A stretch of DNA of 64,000 nucleotides from Pseudomonas sp. MAG733B (GCF_036884845.1 NZ_CP145732.1:4092001-4156000), one strand, 5' to 3'. Positions 8,808 through 18,200 are shown, numbered from the stretch's first letter. The notes: generated by a model not told the origin, from the sequence alone. Numbers and translations: made by a program.

Positions 8808-9332
8808 ATGGACGGATTTAACCTGCGCCACCTTGCTATGGCCGTTGCTTTGAGCACTGGCATGATGGGTGCGGCATTTGCCGCGACTTCCAATGATTTT
8901 GTCGACAAGGCAGCCGCCGGCGGCATCGCCGAAATCGAGGCCAGTCGACTGGCCCTCGAAAAAAGCCAATCGGCGGACATCAAAGAGTTCGCCAACATGA
9001 TGATTACCGATCATGGCAAGGCCAACGACGAACTGGCGACCATCGCGAAAAAGAACGACATTGAAGTGCCGGACAGCACGACGCTGGTGAAGCAGGCCAA
9101 GGAAAAGATCCTCGACATGCGTGACGAATCCTTCGATGCGGCTTATGCCAACAATCAGGTCAAGGCTCACGAAGAAGCCATTGAGCTGTTCAAGAAAGAA
9201 GCCAACACCGTGACGGACGACAAATCCAAAGGCGCGGTGGAACTCAAAGGCTTTGCGCAGAAAATGCTGCCGGGTCTGGAAAAGCACCTGGATATGGCGA
9301 AAAAACTCCAGGCCGCGCATCCGAGCAAATAA
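8808..9332 (+). CDS. Exported DUF4142-family protein
   Basis: A 174-residue protein from ATG 8808 (GGAGA upstream). Residues about 9-27 are a signal peptide ending in GAAFAA. The mature part is a ferritin-like helical bundle with the DUF4142 signatures TSNDFVDKAAAGGIAEIEAS, ADIKEFANMMITDHGKANDEL and a late GFAQKMLPGLEKHLDMAKKL. Family members are periplasmic, often stress-induced, and of unknown activity. A strong terminator follows. Its position beside an RsbRST operon hints at stress-regulated expression. Confidence 0.88.
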   Translation: MDGFNLRHLAMAVALSTGMMGAAFAATSNDFVDKAAAGGIAEIEASRLALEKSQSADIKEFANMMITDHGKANDELATIAKKNDIEVPDSTTLVKQAKEKILDMRDESFDAAYANNQVKAHEEAIELFKKEANTVTDDKSKGAVELKGFAQKMLPGLEKHLDMAKKLQAAHPSK

Positions 9333-9347
9333 TCACGCTGCCAATGC

Positions 9348-9375
9348 AAAAGCCGCATCCAGGATGCGGCTTTCG
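9348..9375 (+). terminator. Bidirectional terminator between DUF4142 and the 74-aa gene
   Basis: Inverted repeat AAAGCCGCATCC / GGATGCGGCTTT separated by one base, flanked by A-rich and T-rich runs on the respective strands. It lies 16 bp after the DUF4142 stop and 15 bp after the stop of the convergent small gene, so it can end both transcripts. Confidence 0.85.
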
Positions 9376-9389
9376 TGTTTGAGGATCAC

Positions 9390-9614
9390 CTAACCGCCAT
9401 CGGTATCGATATCGGCATCGGTGTCATCACTGGGCTTGGGTCGATCCGGATTGGGCTTGAAGCCTGGGCTGAATTCATTGTCGTTGTCGGTATGGCGGTT
9501 CTTTTGATCAACCGTTCCATCGCCGCTTTGCGGCTCCGGTGTGCTTTCCACGGGCTTGCCAGGGTTTTCGCTCTGCGCTCGATCCCTTTGCGGTGTCATC
9601 GTTTGGTCTTTCAT
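9390..9614 (-). CDS. Small acidic hypothetical protein (74 aa)
   Basis: Starts at ATG 9614 with GAGG eight bases upstream. The product is hydrophilic and low in hydrophobic residues (MKDQTMTPQRDRAQSENPGK, ending PSDDTDADIDTDGG), so it is probably disordered; no family recognised. It is transcribed towards the DUF4142 gene and shares its terminator. The divergent 260-bp region to its right contains the putative rsbR promoter and a 9-bp inverted repeat. Confidence 0.6.
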   Translation of the reverse strand: MKDQTMTPQRDRAQSENPGKPVESTPEPQSGDGTVDQKNRHTDNDNEFSPGFKPNPDRPKPSDDTDADIDTDGG

Positions 9615-9762
9615 GGCTACCTCGCTCGTCACTGCATGTACGCGGCCGGAATAGTCGAGTCTTGAGGTTTCGAAGTCGGCTGGCCGGCAGGGTTCCCTCG
9701 GACCGCTGATTTGCAATGAAAAACCGCCATCAGAACCGGCGCCGACTACAGTCCATGTGCAG

Positions 9763-9804
9763 CGGATGAAAAATGCTCTCGAAAGCGAACAACTATTTCA
9801 TCCG
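9763..9804. promoter_or_regulatory. Inverted repeat in the promoter region of the stressosome operon
   Basis: A perfect 9-base dyad CGGATGAAA (9763-9771) / TTTCATCCG (9796-9804) with a 24-base interval, 70-110 bp upstream of the rsbR start. The half-site spacing (about three helical turns centre to centre) fits a dimeric regulator binding two faces or a looped operator. No known regulator motif was recognised. Confidence 0.35.
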
Positions 9805-9874
9805 GCAAATGTCATTGATTTGCGCCGGTCATTTCTTGGGGAGTCGGCGCCTACACTACAAGGAGTCAAGTCTC

Positions 9875-10726
9875 ATGGCGGCACTGCAATCCAGCACTCT
9901 CGATGCGATGAAGAAGAACCAGGCACAACTGCTTGCCGAATGGACAACCGGCCTCGAAGCCAGTGGCGCCACCCGCAATATCAAAGACCAGGACCTGCAA
10001 CAGCAAACTTCGCAATTCCTGCAACTGATTATCTCGGGCCTGCAGGGCGGTAACGGGCAGAACATCGCTGCCTCAGACTGGGACGAGATTCGCCAGTTTC
10101 TGGAAAAGCTCTCCCATAGCCGTGCCCTGCTCGGCCAGGACTCACAACAGACCGCCAGTTTCATCTTCGCCTTGAAAGGCCCGTTGTTTGCGCTGCTGCA
10201 AAATCACTATCAGGACAGTCCGGCGCTGTTGGCTGAACAACTCTGGGAAATCTCAGAACTACTCGACGCCCTCGGCATGCACACCATCCGCACATTCCAG
10301 AAGTCCCGTGAAGCGGTGATCAAGCGCCAACAGGAAGAACTGCTGGAACTGTCGACCCCGGTGGTGAAGCTCTGGGACGGCGTACTGGCGCTGCCAATGA
10401 TCGGCACGCTGGATTCGCAACGCACTCAAGTGGTGATGGAATCGCTGTTGCAGCGGATCGTCGACACTGGATCGGAAATCGCCATTATCGACATCACCGG
10501 CGTGCCGACCGTCGATACGCTGGTGGCGCAGCACCTGCTCAAAACCGTCACCGCCATTCGCCTGATGGGTGCCGATTGCATCATCAGTGGTGTGCGCCCG
10601 CAGATTGCCCAGACCATCGTGCATTTAGGCCTCGACCTGCAAGGCGTCGTCACCAAGGCCAATCTGGCCGATGCCCTGAAACTGGCCCTGACCCGTTTGG
10701 GACTGACCATCAGCAAGGCGGTATGA
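9875..10726 (+). CDS. rsbR: RsbR-type stressosome sensor/scaffold (RsbRD-N + STAS)
   Basis: A 283-residue protein from ATG 9875 (AGGAG at 9861). Residues 1-150 are a helical sensor domain of the RsbRD-N type (LDAMKKNQAQLLAEWTTGL), and 160-283 form a STAS domain with the very conserved DITGVPTVDT and RPQIAQTIVHLGLDL stretches. In the Bacillus paradigm RsbR paralogues build the stressosome with RsbS and are phosphorylated on STAS threonines by RsbT; Thr208, Thr215 and Thr247 are candidates here. It heads an operon of six overlapping or abutting genes. What it senses cannot be read from the sequence. Confidence 0.87.
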   Translation: MAALQSSTLDAMKKNQAQLLAEWTTGLEASGATRNIKDQDLQQQTSQFLQLIISGLQGGNGQNIAASDWDEIRQFLEKLSHSRALLGQDSQQTASFIFALKGPLFALLQNHYQDSPALLAEQLWEISELLDALGMHTIRTFQKSREAVIKRQQEELLELSTPVVKLWDGVLALPMIGTLDSQRTQVVMESLLQRIVDTGSEIAIIDITGVPTVDTLVAQHLLKTVTAIRLMGADCIISGVRPQIAQTIVHLGLDLQGVVTKANLADALKLALTRLGLTISKAV

Positions 10727-10730
10727 GCCC

Positions 10731-11093
10731 ATGGAGCGCATTCCGATATTGCAGATGGGTGACTTCCTGCTGGTGACCATCCAGGTCGACATGCATGACC
10801 AGTTGGCCCTGACCCTACAGGACGACTTGTCCGAGCGGATCAGCCGAACTTCCGCCCGTGGCGTGCTGATTGATATCTCTGCGCTGGACATGGTCGACTC
10901 GTTCATCGGCCGGATGATCGGGACCATTTCCGGACTCTCGAAAATCATGGACGCGCAGACGGTGCTGGTCGGCATGCAACCGGCGGTGGCCATCACCCTG
11001 GTAGAGCTTGGCCTGACGCTGCCGGGGGTCAGTACCGCATTGAATGTCGAGCGCGGGATGAAACTGCTTCAGGATCGAGTACGTGACCAATGA
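10731..11093 (+). CDS. rsbS: RsbS-type STAS-only stressosome protein
   Basis: A 120-residue single STAS domain (MERIPILQMGDFLLVTIQVD), starting 4 bp after the rsbR stop. The segment IDISALDMVDSFIGR holds Ser57, at the place of the serine that RsbT phosphorylates in characterised RsbS proteins. It would form the stressosome core with RsbR and bind the RsbT kinase in the resting state. Its stop overlaps the rsbT start by four bases. Length and order relative to rsbR and rsbT are exactly those of the canonical module. Confidence 0.87.
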   Translation: MERIPILQMGDFLLVTIQVDMHDQLALTLQDDLSERISRTSARGVLIDISALDMVDSFIGRMIGTISGLSKIMDAQTVLVGMQPAVAITLVELGLTLPGVSTALNVERGMKLLQDRVRDQ

Positions 11094-11494
11094 ACGTACG
11101 CAGCAGTGGCTCTCATCCGATTCATATCGAGCAGGATGTGGTCCTGGCTCGGCAACTGGCGCGCAAGCTCGCCCAGGAATGCGGCATGCGCCTGATCGAC
11201 CTGACCAAACTGGTGACCGCCGTCAGCGAACTGGCGCGCAACACCATGGTGTACGGCGGTGGTGGCGACATGGACTGGCAGATCCTCGACGACCAGACCC
11301 GCTGCGGCCTGCGCCTGGTGTTTCGCGACGAAGGTCCCGGCATCCCCGATATCAAGCTGGCGATGACCGATGGCTGGACCTCCGGCAGCGGTCTTGGCCT
11401 GGGCCTGACCGGCGCCAAGCGTCTGGTGGACGAGTTCGAGCTCGACACCGCGCCTGGCCAGGGCACTCGCATAACGATCACCCGATGGACATGA
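11090..11494 (+). CDS. rsbT: RsbT-type serine/threonine kinase (GHKL switch protein)
   Basis: A 134-residue GHKL ATPase. The N box is VSELARNTMVYGGGG, the G1 box RDEGPGIPD and the G2 box SGSGLGLGL, with GTRITI at the end, all as in RsbT/RsbW kinases. In known systems it phosphorylates RsbR and RsbS under stress and is then released to activate an output partner. Here the next gene is an ATPase-phosphatase fusion and not RsbU, so the output is likely different. Start ATG 11090 overlaps the rsbS stop. Confidence 0.87.
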   Translation: MNVRSSGSHPIHIEQDVVLARQLARKLAQECGMRLIDLTKLVTAVSELARNTMVYGGGGDMDWQILDDQTRCGLRLVFRDEGPGIPDIKLAMTDGWTSGSGLGLGLTGAKRLVDEFELDTAPGQGTRITITRWT

Positions 11495-12495
11495 ACATTG
11501 GCAGTTCGCTGACGCAAGTGCTGGTGATCGAAGACAGCAGTCAGATCGGCCACGCACGGCGTACCGCGCAGCAACTGGCGGAAAAAAACGGCTTCGACAG
11601 CACTGATGCCGGGCGCGTGGCGCTGGTTGCCACCGAACTGGCCAGCAATATTCTCAAACACGCCAGCCATGGCGAGCTGCACTTGCGAGTATTGCCTCGT
11701 ACAAACGGCGCCGGCATCGAAATGCTTGCCGTCGACCGCGCGCAAGGCTTTGATTTGCAGGCATGCCTGACCGATGGATTCTCCACCGGAGGAACCCAGG
11801 GCATCGGGTTGGGCGCCGTGTCGCGTCAGACCGAAGTGTTCGACGTCTACGCCGATTCCCGAGGTGCCGTGCTGCTGGCACGCTTGTATCCGCGCCAGGA
11901 CAAGGCCCCGGATCGACGCATTGGCATCAGCCAGCACTCATTGCGCAACGACCCGGCCTGCGGCGATGTCTGGCACTTGGCGTTCGACGGACCACGCACC
12001 AGCGTGCTGGTGATCGACGGCCTGGGCCATGGAGAAGAAGCCGAGCGAGCTGCCCGCGCTGGCGAGAAAGCCTTCGCACTGTCGCCCTTCGCGTCACCGA
12101 TACTGGCACTGGAAGACATGCATCACGCCATGACCGGTACCCGTGGCGGTGCAGTCGCCGTCGCGCAATTTGACGGCGACGCACTAAAATTTGTCGGTAT
12201 CGGCAATATCGGCGCCTGCGTGATTGCAGCGGACAAGTCCCGGGGGCTGGCCTCCCATCCCGGCATCGTCGGCGGCCAGTATCGAAAGGCGCAAGCCTTT
12301 GACTATGCTCAAGTGAGCGGACAGCTGTTGATCATGTACAGCGACGGCCTGCAATCGCGCTGGAACCTGCAGGATTATCCCGGTCTGGTGCACCGCCATC
12401 CCGCCGTGATCGCCGCCATTCTGCACCGTGATTTCTGTCGTGGACGGGACGATGTCACGGTGTTGGTCATTGCTCTGGAGGCCGCCCATGCCTGA
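11485..12495 (+). CDS. Fused GHKL ATPase + SpoIIE/RsbX-like protein phosphatase
   Basis: A 336-residue protein from ATG 11485, overlapping the rsbT stop by ten bases. Residues 1-135 are a second GHKL ATPase-like domain (VATELASNILKHASHGEL; a degenerate glycine box GGTQGIGLGAVSRQ). Residues 140-336 are a PP2C-type SpoIIE/RsbX domain with metal-binding aspartates in IDGLGHGEEAERAARAG, MYSDGLQSRW and GRDDVTVLVIAL. By analogy with RsbX it should dephosphorylate RsbR and RsbS and reset the stressosome. The fused ATPase suggests it can also switch a partner. The domain assignment is firm; the partner is inferred. Confidence 0.85.
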   Translation: MDMNIGSSLTQVLVIEDSSQIGHARRTAQQLAEKNGFDSTDAGRVALVATELASNILKHASHGELHLRVLPRTNGAGIEMLAVDRAQGFDLQACLTDGFSTGGTQGIGLGAVSRQTEVFDVYADSRGAVLLARLYPRQDKAPDRRIGISQHSLRNDPACGDVWHLAFDGPRTSVLVIDGLGHGEEAERAARAGEKAFALSPFASPILALEDMHHAMTGTRGGAVAVAQFDGDALKFVGIGNIGACVIAADKSRGLASHPGIVGGQYRKAQAFDYAQVSGQLLIMYSDGLQSRWNLQDYPGLVHRHPAVIAAILHRDFCRGRDDVTVLVIALEAAHA

Positions 12496-13363
12496 AGCAC
12501 CGATGAGTCAGACTGACGAACAAACGGCGCTGATCGCCCGGCTGCAAAACGAAGCCGAGGCCCTGCGCGCGGAGCTGGATGAAACCAATCAGGGTGTACT
12601 GGCGCTGTATGCGGAACTCGACACCCAGGCCGAACAATTGCGTCAGGCCTCGGACCTGAAAAGTCGCTTTCTTTCCTACATGAGCCATGAATTTCGCACC
12701 CCGTTGGGCTCGATCCTGAGCATCGCCAGCCTGTTGACCGATGAACTCGACGGGCCATTGAGCCCCGAACAGCACAAACAAGTGGCCTTCGTCAGCGGTT
12801 CCGCCCGTGAGCTGAGCGATATGGTCGACGATCTGCTGGACCTGGCGAAGATCGAAGCCGGGCGCATCACCATTTCCCCGGCGTGGTTCGACATGTTCGA
12901 CCTGTTCGCAGCACTGCGCGGTATGTTTCGGCCAATTGTCGATGCAACCGCCGTGGACCTGATTTTCGAGGAGCCGGTGGGACTGCCTCGGCTGTACACC
13001 GACGACAAGAAACTCGCGCAGATCCTGCGCAATTTCATTTCCAACTCGCTGAAGTTCACCACCCGTGGAGAAGTCCGGGTGTCGGCGCGTCTGGAAAACA
13101 GCTCCCATGTGCGCTTTGCCGTCAACGACACCGGAATAGGTATCGCTGCCGAGCTACATGGCGCATTGTTCGAAGACTTTTCCCAGGTCGACTCACCGCT
13201 GCAAAAGCGCCTGCGAGGAACCGGGCTCGGATTGTCCCTGTGCAAGCGCTTCGCCGGTTTGCTGGGTGGCGAAGTCGGGCTCCAGAGTACGCCGGGCACT
13301 GGCTCGACCTTTTTCGTGATCATCCCGCTGGCCATCGCCACGGAGCCTGCCGATGAAACGTGA
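12488..13363 (+). CDS. Soluble sensor histidine kinase of the stressosome operon
   Basis: A 291-residue kinase from ATG 12488, overlapping the preceding stop. Residues 10-55 are a coiled coil (ALIARLQNEAEALRAELDET), followed directly by the dimerisation/phospho-acceptor helix with SYMSHEFRTPLGSIL and a HATPase with FISNSLKFT, NDTGIGIA and GTGLGLSLCKRF. There is no membrane segment and no PAS or GAF input domain, so input presumably comes by protein contact, plausibly from RsbT or the phosphatase. Its probable partner receiver is in the next gene, which overlaps by 11 bases. Confidence 0.88.
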   Translation: MPEAPMSQTDEQTALIARLQNEAEALRAELDETNQGVLALYAELDTQAEQLRQASDLKSRFLSYMSHEFRTPLGSILSIASLLTDELDGPLSPEQHKQVAFVSGSARELSDMVDDLLDLAKIEAGRITISPAWFDMFDLFAALRGMFRPIVDATAVDLIFEEPVGLPRLYTDDKKLAQILRNFISNSLKFTTRGEVRVSARLENSSHVRFAVNDTGIGIAAELHGALFEDFSQVDSPLQKRLRGTGLGLSLCKRFAGLLGGEVGLQSTPGTGSTFFVIIPLAIATEPADET

Positions 13364-15296
13364 CCTGCGCCTGCTGATCGTCGACGACAACGTCGCCACG
13401 CGCTATGCCCTGCGCCGACGCCTGGAGCGTCATGGCTATGAAGTGCTCGAAGCCGGTACCGGCAGCGAGGGCCTGGAGTTGATCGACAGTGTCACCATCG
13501 AGGCACTGATTCTCGACGTCAACCTGCCCGACATGAGTGGCTTCGACATCGTCCGCATACTGCGCTCGGACCCCGCGACCGCCCTGCTCCCGGTGATCCA
13601 CGTGTCGGCCGCCTCGATCCAGACCGGCGACATCATCACCGGCCTGGATGCCGGCGCCGATGCTTACCTGATCCACCCGGTGGACCCGGACGTGTTGCTG
13701 GCGACGCTGCGCACCTTGCTGCGGGTGCGTGAAACGGAAAATGCCCTGCGGGAAAGCGAGGCGCGCTTTCGCGAGATTTTCATCAATGTGTCGGCGCCCA
13801 TCGCTGTGCTGGATGCCCAACTCAAGGTGCATGAATGCAACCATGCCTTTTCCCGGTTGATTCAGGACAACCTCACGCCTGACACGCTGCGCGAGTGCTT
13901 CGCCGACGACCAACCCGGCATCATCGACGAACTGCGCCTGCGCCTGAGCTATGGCGAGCGCTGGAAAGGCACCTTGAGCATGCGGGTCCAGGGCGAAATC
14001 CGCGAAACCGAGTGGCAGATCTCGCCCTACCGTTCACCGGAACTCAGCCTGGTGTTTGTCGAGGATGTCACCGAGCACCGCCACCGCGAGCGCTCGCACC
14101 TGGCGCGCCTGGACGACGCAACCACTCAACTGGCCAAGGAAGTCGCCGAACGCGTGCGCACCGAAGCCCAGTTGTTGCAGGTGCAGAAAATGGACGCATT
14201 GGGCAAGCTCACCGGCGGCATTGCCCACGACTTCAACAATTTGCTCACCGGCATCATCACCAGCCTGGAACTGATCCAGAAACGTGTCGCCGATGCGCGT
14301 ACCGACAAGGTTCAGTTCTATACCGAAGCGGCGTTGAACTCGGCGATGAGTGCGGCCTCCCTGACCCATCGCCTGCTGGCATTCGCCCGGCAACAGCCGC
14401 TCGACACACGACCCGTTGATATCAACGAGAACATCCGCTCCCTTGAAGAACTGCTGGTGCGGACCATCGGCGAACGCATTGCCCTGAAACTTGAATTGAC
14501 GAGCAAAGCGGCGATTGCCCTGGTCGACCCGATCCAGCTGGAAAGTGCCGTGCTCAATCTGGTGATCAACGCGCGCGATGCCCTGCCCCAGGGCGGCAAT
14601 ATCTGGGTCAACACCTATGCGGCCTATTCCCATGGTGATCCCAACCTGGCCGATGGCGCTTACGTCGCGTTGTCAGTGCGCGACGACGGCACCGGTATCG
14701 AGCACAGCGTGATCGACAAGGTGTTCGATCCGTTCTTCACCACCAAACCGCTGGGTCAGGGCACCGGGCTCGGGTTGTCGACCATCTATGGTTTCGCCCG
14801 TCAGTCCGGTGGCGATGCACACATCCGCAGCGTGGCGCGGCGCGGCACCGAAGTGACCATCATGCTGCCGGCCAGCTCCGATCCGACGGCCAGCGAAGTG
14901 TTGCCCACCGCTGTCGATCCGCAAGGCTCCGGCGAACACATATTGATCGTCGAGGACACGCCGTCCGTGCGCATGTTCGTGGCCGAAGTGCTGGTGGACG
15001 CCGGTTACCGCTGCACACAAGTGGCTGACATCGAGGGGGCTCTGGAACGCCTGCAAAATGATCAAACCATCGACCTGCTGCTGACCGACGTCGGCCTGCC
15101 GCGCATGAGCGGCCGGGAACTGGCCGATGTCGCCCGAGGCTGGCGCAACAAACTGCCGATCCTGTTCATGACCGGCTACGCCGAAACCGCGATCAACCGT
15201 CAGGTGTTTCTGGGGGAAGGCATGGAAATGCTGATCAAGCCGTTCCAGATAAACGAACTGCTGGACAAGGTACGGCGCACGATCGACGGCGCCTGA
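13353..15296 (+). CDS. Hybrid REC-PAS-histidine kinase-REC protein, stressosome operon output
   Basis: A 647-residue protein with domains in order: receiver (1-120; LLIVDDNVATRYALRRRLE, phospho-Asp in ILDVNLPDMSG), PAS (about 132-230), coiled coil, histidine kinase (ALGKLTGGIAHDFNNLL around residue 285; NLVINARDA; GTGLGLSTIYGF), and a C-terminal receiver (ILIVEDTPSVRMFVAEVL; LLTDVGLPRMSGREL). It has no DNA-binding or cyclic-di-GMP domain, so output must pass to another protein. The N-terminal receiver is the obvious target for the kinase encoded just upstream. Last gene of the six-gene operon; a REP pair follows. Confidence 0.88.
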   Translation: MKRDLRLLIVDDNVATRYALRRRLERHGYEVLEAGTGSEGLELIDSVTIEALILDVNLPDMSGFDIVRILRSDPATALLPVIHVSAASIQTGDIITGLDAGADAYLIHPVDPDVLLATLRTLLRVRETENALRESEARFREIFINVSAPIAVLDAQLKVHECNHAFSRLIQDNLTPDTLRECFADDQPGIIDELRLRLSYGERWKGTLSMRVQGEIRETEWQISPYRSPELSLVFVEDVTEHRHRERSHLARLDDATTQLAKEVAERVRTEAQLLQVQKMDALGKLTGGIAHDFNNLLTGIITSLELIQKRVADARTDKVQFYTEAALNSAMSAASLTHRLLAFARQQPLDTRPVDINENIRSLEELLVRTIGERIALKLELTSKAAIALVDPIQLESAVLNLVINARDALPQGGNIWVNTYAAYSHGDPNLADGAYVALSVRDDGTGIEHSVIDKVFDPFFTTKPLGQGTGLGLSTIYGFARQSGGDAHIRSVARRGTEVTIMLPASSDPTASEVLPTAVDPQGSGEHILIVEDTPSVRMFVAEVLVDAGYRCTQVADIEGALERLQNDQTIDLLLTDVGLPRMSGRELADVARGWRNKLPILFMTGYAETAINRQVFLGEGMEMLIKPFQINELLDKVRRTIDGA

Positions 15297-15304
15297 AAAA
15301 TCGA

Positions 15305-15396
15305 TTCGCGAGCAAGCCCGCTCCCACATTTAACCGAGTCGCCCACGGATACTGTGATCAACACTAAACCCATGTGGGAGCGGGCTTGCTCGCGAA
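15305..15396. repeat. REP pair in reverse arm order
   Basis: Two 24-base REP arms, TTCGCGAGCAAGCCCGCTCC... (15305-15328) and its complement (15373-15396). The arms are in the opposite order to the other REPINs of this type: the conserved TGTGGGAG ends face inward. It separates the convergent hybrid kinase and uvrA-like genes. Confidence 0.88.
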
Positions 15397-15419
15397 GAGG
15401 CCCGCATGATCGCCGAAAA

Positions 15420-18056
15420 TTAAACCATACCAAGCACCCTGGCCAAAAACGGCGCCGTCCGGCTCTTCTTGCTCTTCGCCACTTTCTGCGGCGTCCCCGC
15501 CACGACAATCCTGCCGCCCTGATCACCGGCCCCGGGTCCGATGTCGATCACCCAGTCACTCTGCGCCACCACTCGCATCTCATGTTCGACGACGATCACC
15601 GTGTGCCCTGCCGTCACCAGATTATTCAACTGTTCGAGCAAGCGATCGACGTCCCGCGGATGCAGCCCGGTGGTCGGTTCGTCGAGCACGTACAGCGTCG
15701 CCCCGCGTTGATTGCGTTGCAGTTCGGTGGCGAGTTTGATGCGCTGGGCTTCGCCGCCGGACAGCTCTGTCGCCGGCTGGCCGAGGCGCAGATAACCCAG
15801 GCCGATATCGCGCAGCACCTCCAGCGAGCGACGGATCGACGCTTGTTCAGCGAACACTTCCACGGCTTGATCCACGGTCAGTTGCAGCACCTGGGCTATG
15901 TTGCGGCCCTGCCAGGTGATCGCCAGCGTATCGGGGTTGTAGCGCGCGCCGTGGCAGGTTGGGCATGGCGCGTAGACACTGGGCATGAACAGCAATTCGA
16001 CGCTGACAAAGCCCTCGCCTTCACACGTCGCGCAGCGGCCCTTGGCGACGTTGAAGGAAAACTGCCCGGCGTCGTAGCCCGCCGTCTGCGCCTCGGGCGT
16101 GGCGGCGTAGAGCTTGCGCACGTTATCGAACAGCCCGGTATAGGTCGCGAGGTTGGAGCGCGGGGTACGGCCGATGGGTTTCTGGTCGACTTGCACCAGA
16201 CGCTTGATCGACGCCAACCCTGCCGTGACTTGGCCGCCACTGGTTTGCGGCGCATCGTCTTCCAGGCTCGGTTCTTCCGTTTCACTCTCGATGACTGGGC
16301 GCCCGAGGTGCGTGCCGACCAGTTCGAGCAAGGCCTGGCTGACCAGACTCGATTTACCGGAACCTGAAACGCCAGTCACCGCTGTGAAACAGCCCAAAGG
16401 AAACTCGACACTGAGATCATTCAGATTATTGCGGGTGATGCCTTCCAGCCGCAGCCAGTCGCTGGCCTTGCGGCTGACTCGCGGCTGGCTGACTTGCTCG
16501 GCGAACAGATAGGCGCGGGTTTGCGAATCGGCAACGTCAGCCAGCCCGGCTGGCGCGCCGCTGTACAGCACCCGCCCGCCATGCTCGCCCGCCGCCGGAC
16601 CGACATCGATCAACCAGTCGGCGCGGCGCATGGTTTCCAGATCGTGCTCGACCACAAACAAGGTATTGCCGGCAGCTTTCAAGCGCTGCAAGGCTTCGAA
16701 CAACGCCTCGCCATCCGCCGGGTGCAGGCCGGCAGAAGGCTCGTCCAGCACGTAGATCACGCCGAACAATTGCGACCCCAGCTGCGTGGCCAGGCGCAGG
16801 CGCTGCAATTCGCCGGACGACAGCGTTGGCGTGCTGCGCTCCAGCGCCAGATAACCGAGGCCAAGATCGGTCAGGGTACTGACCCGCTCCAGCAAATCCT
16901 GGGCGATCCGCTGCGCGGCCAGACGCTTTTCCACTGACAGGTTCGGTGTGTGCCGCACATCCGGGGCATTGGCGTGGCCGCTGGCGCCGTGGGCTACACG
17001 CTGTTCACGGGCCTCGCGGGTCTGGTTGTGAGTCAGCACTTCGCCCGCCTCTTCACCTTCTTCAAGGTAATGCTGGGCTGCGACCGGTTTCAGTACTTCG
17101 GCCACCTGCAGCAACGGCATCTGCGACAACGCGCCAATGTCATAACCGGCGAAGGTCACCGATAACGCCTCGCGCTTCAGACGTTTGCCGTCGCACAGCG
17201 GGCAAGGACTGCCCAGCATGAATTGCGAGACACGCTTCTTCATCAGTGCACTTTGCGAATGGGTGAACGTGTGCAGGATGTAGCGGCGCGCGCCGGTGAA
17301 GGTGCCTTGGTAACTCGGCTCCATTTTGCGCTTGAGGGCGACGCGGGTTTCTTCCGGCGTAAGCCCGGCGTAAACCGGCACCGTCGGGGTTTCTTCGGTG
17401 AAGAGAATCCAGTCGCGCTGCTTTTTCGGCAGATCGCGCCAGGGGATATCGACGTCGTAGCCCATGGTCACCAGAATGTCCCGCAGGTTCTGGCCCTGCC
17501 ACGCCAAGGGCCATGAGGCGACCGCGCGCTGACGGATGGTCAGGCTCGGGTCCGGCACCATCAACGCTTCGGTGACTTCATACACCCGGCCCAAGCCGTG
17601 GCACTCGGGACACGCGCCTTGCGGCGTGTTCGGTGAAAAGTCTTCGGCGTAAAGCATCGGCTGCCCCGCCGGGTAACTGCCGGCGCGGGAGTACAGCATG
17701 CGGATCAAGCTCGACAAGGTCGTCACGCTGCCCACCGAAGACCGCGTACTCGGCGTGCCCCGTTGCTGCTGCAAGGCTACCGCTGGCGGCAGACCTTCGA
17801 TGGAATCCACGTCGGGCACGCCGACCTGATCGATCAACCGCCGCGCATACGGCGCCACCGACTCGAAGTAACGACGTTGTGCTTCGGCATAGAGGGTCGA
17901 AAACGCCAGGGACGACTTGCCCGAACCGGACACCCCGGTGAATACCACCAGGGCATCGCGGGGGATATCGACGTCGACATTCTTGAGGTTGTGTTCCCGG
18001 GCGCCACGCACCCTGACCATGCCGGAGTGAGAGTTGGAGGTGCGCGTTGAGGTCAT
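15420..18056 (-). CDS. uvrA2: Class II UvrA-like excinuclease ATPase
   Basis: An 878-residue double ABC ATPase. The N-terminal Walker A is [20 protein letters not shown], followed by zinc-finger cysteines (CPECHGLG and CPLCDGKR) and the [12 protein letters not shown] signature. The second half has [24 protein letters not shown]...CPTCHGARY and [15 protein letters not shown]. It is shorter than housekeeping UvrA (about 940 residues), in the range of UvrA2 proteins that lack the UvrB-binding region and are linked to DNA damage or antibiotic tolerance. A histidine-rich insert ([20 protein letters not shown]) lies before the first signature. It is monocistronic and flanked by REP pairs on both sides. 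Confidence 0.9.
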   Translation of the reverse strand: MTSTRTSNSHSGMVRVRGAREHNLKNVDVDIPRDALVVFTGVSGSGKSSLAFSTLYAEAQRRYFESVAPYARRLIDQVGVPDVDSIEGLPPAVALQQQRGTPSTRSSVGSVTTLSSLIRMLYSRAGSYPAGQPMLYAEDFSPNTPQGACPECHGLGRVYEVTEALMVPDPSLTIRQRAVASWPLAWQGQNLRDILVTMGYDVDIPWRDLPKKQRDWILFTEETPTVPVYAGLTPEETRVALKRKMEPSYQGTFTGARRYILHTFTHSQSALMKKRVSQFMLGSPCPLCDGKRLKREALSVTFAGYDIGALSQMPLLQVAEVLKPVAAQHYLEEGEEAGEVLTHNQTREAREQRVAHGASGHANAPDVRHTPNLSVEKRLAAQRIAQDLLERVSTLTDLGLGYLALERSTPTLSSGELQRLRLATQLGSQLFGVIYVLDEPSAGLHPADGEALFEALQRLKAAGNTLFVVEHDLETMRRADWLIDVGPAAGEHGGRVLYSGAPAGLADVADSQTRAYLFAEQVSQPRVSRKASDWLRLEGITRNNLNDLSVEFPLGCFTAVTGVSGSGKSSLVSQALLELVGTHLGRPVIESETEEPSLEDDAPQTSGGQVTAGLASIKRLVQVDQKPIGRTPRSNLATYTGLFDNVRKLYAATPEAQTAGYDAGQFSFNVAKGRCATCEGEGFVSVELLFMPSVYAPCPTCHGARYNPDTLAITWQGRNIAQVLQLTVDQAVEVFAEQASIRRSLEVLRDIGLGYLRLGQPATELSGGEAQRIKLATELQRNQRGATLYVLDEPTTGLHPRDVDRLLEQLNNLVTAGHTVIVVEHEMRVVAQSDWVIDIGPGAGDQGGRIVVAGTPQKVAKSKKSRTAPFLARVLGMV

Positions 18057-18096
18057 CGGGAAGCCTTAATGAGATAACTGAAAAATACCGTTCCCC

Positions 18097-18187
18097 TGTA
18101 GGAGCTGAGCTTGCTCGCGATGGCGGTGTGTCAGGCACAACATTGTTGAATGTGCAGCCGCCATCGCGAGCAAGCTCTGCTCCTACA
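18097..18187. repeat. REPIN (TGTAGGAGCTGAGC variant)
   Basis: Inverted 24-base arms beginning TGTAGGAGCTGAGCTTGCTC and ending in the near-complement GAGCAAGCTCTGCTCCTACA, with the conserved inner GGCGGTGTG / GCCGCC step. It lies between the start of the uvrA2-like gene and the stop of the PAS hybrid kinase. Confidence 0.88.
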
Positions 18188-18200
18188 AGTCTGAATGTGT

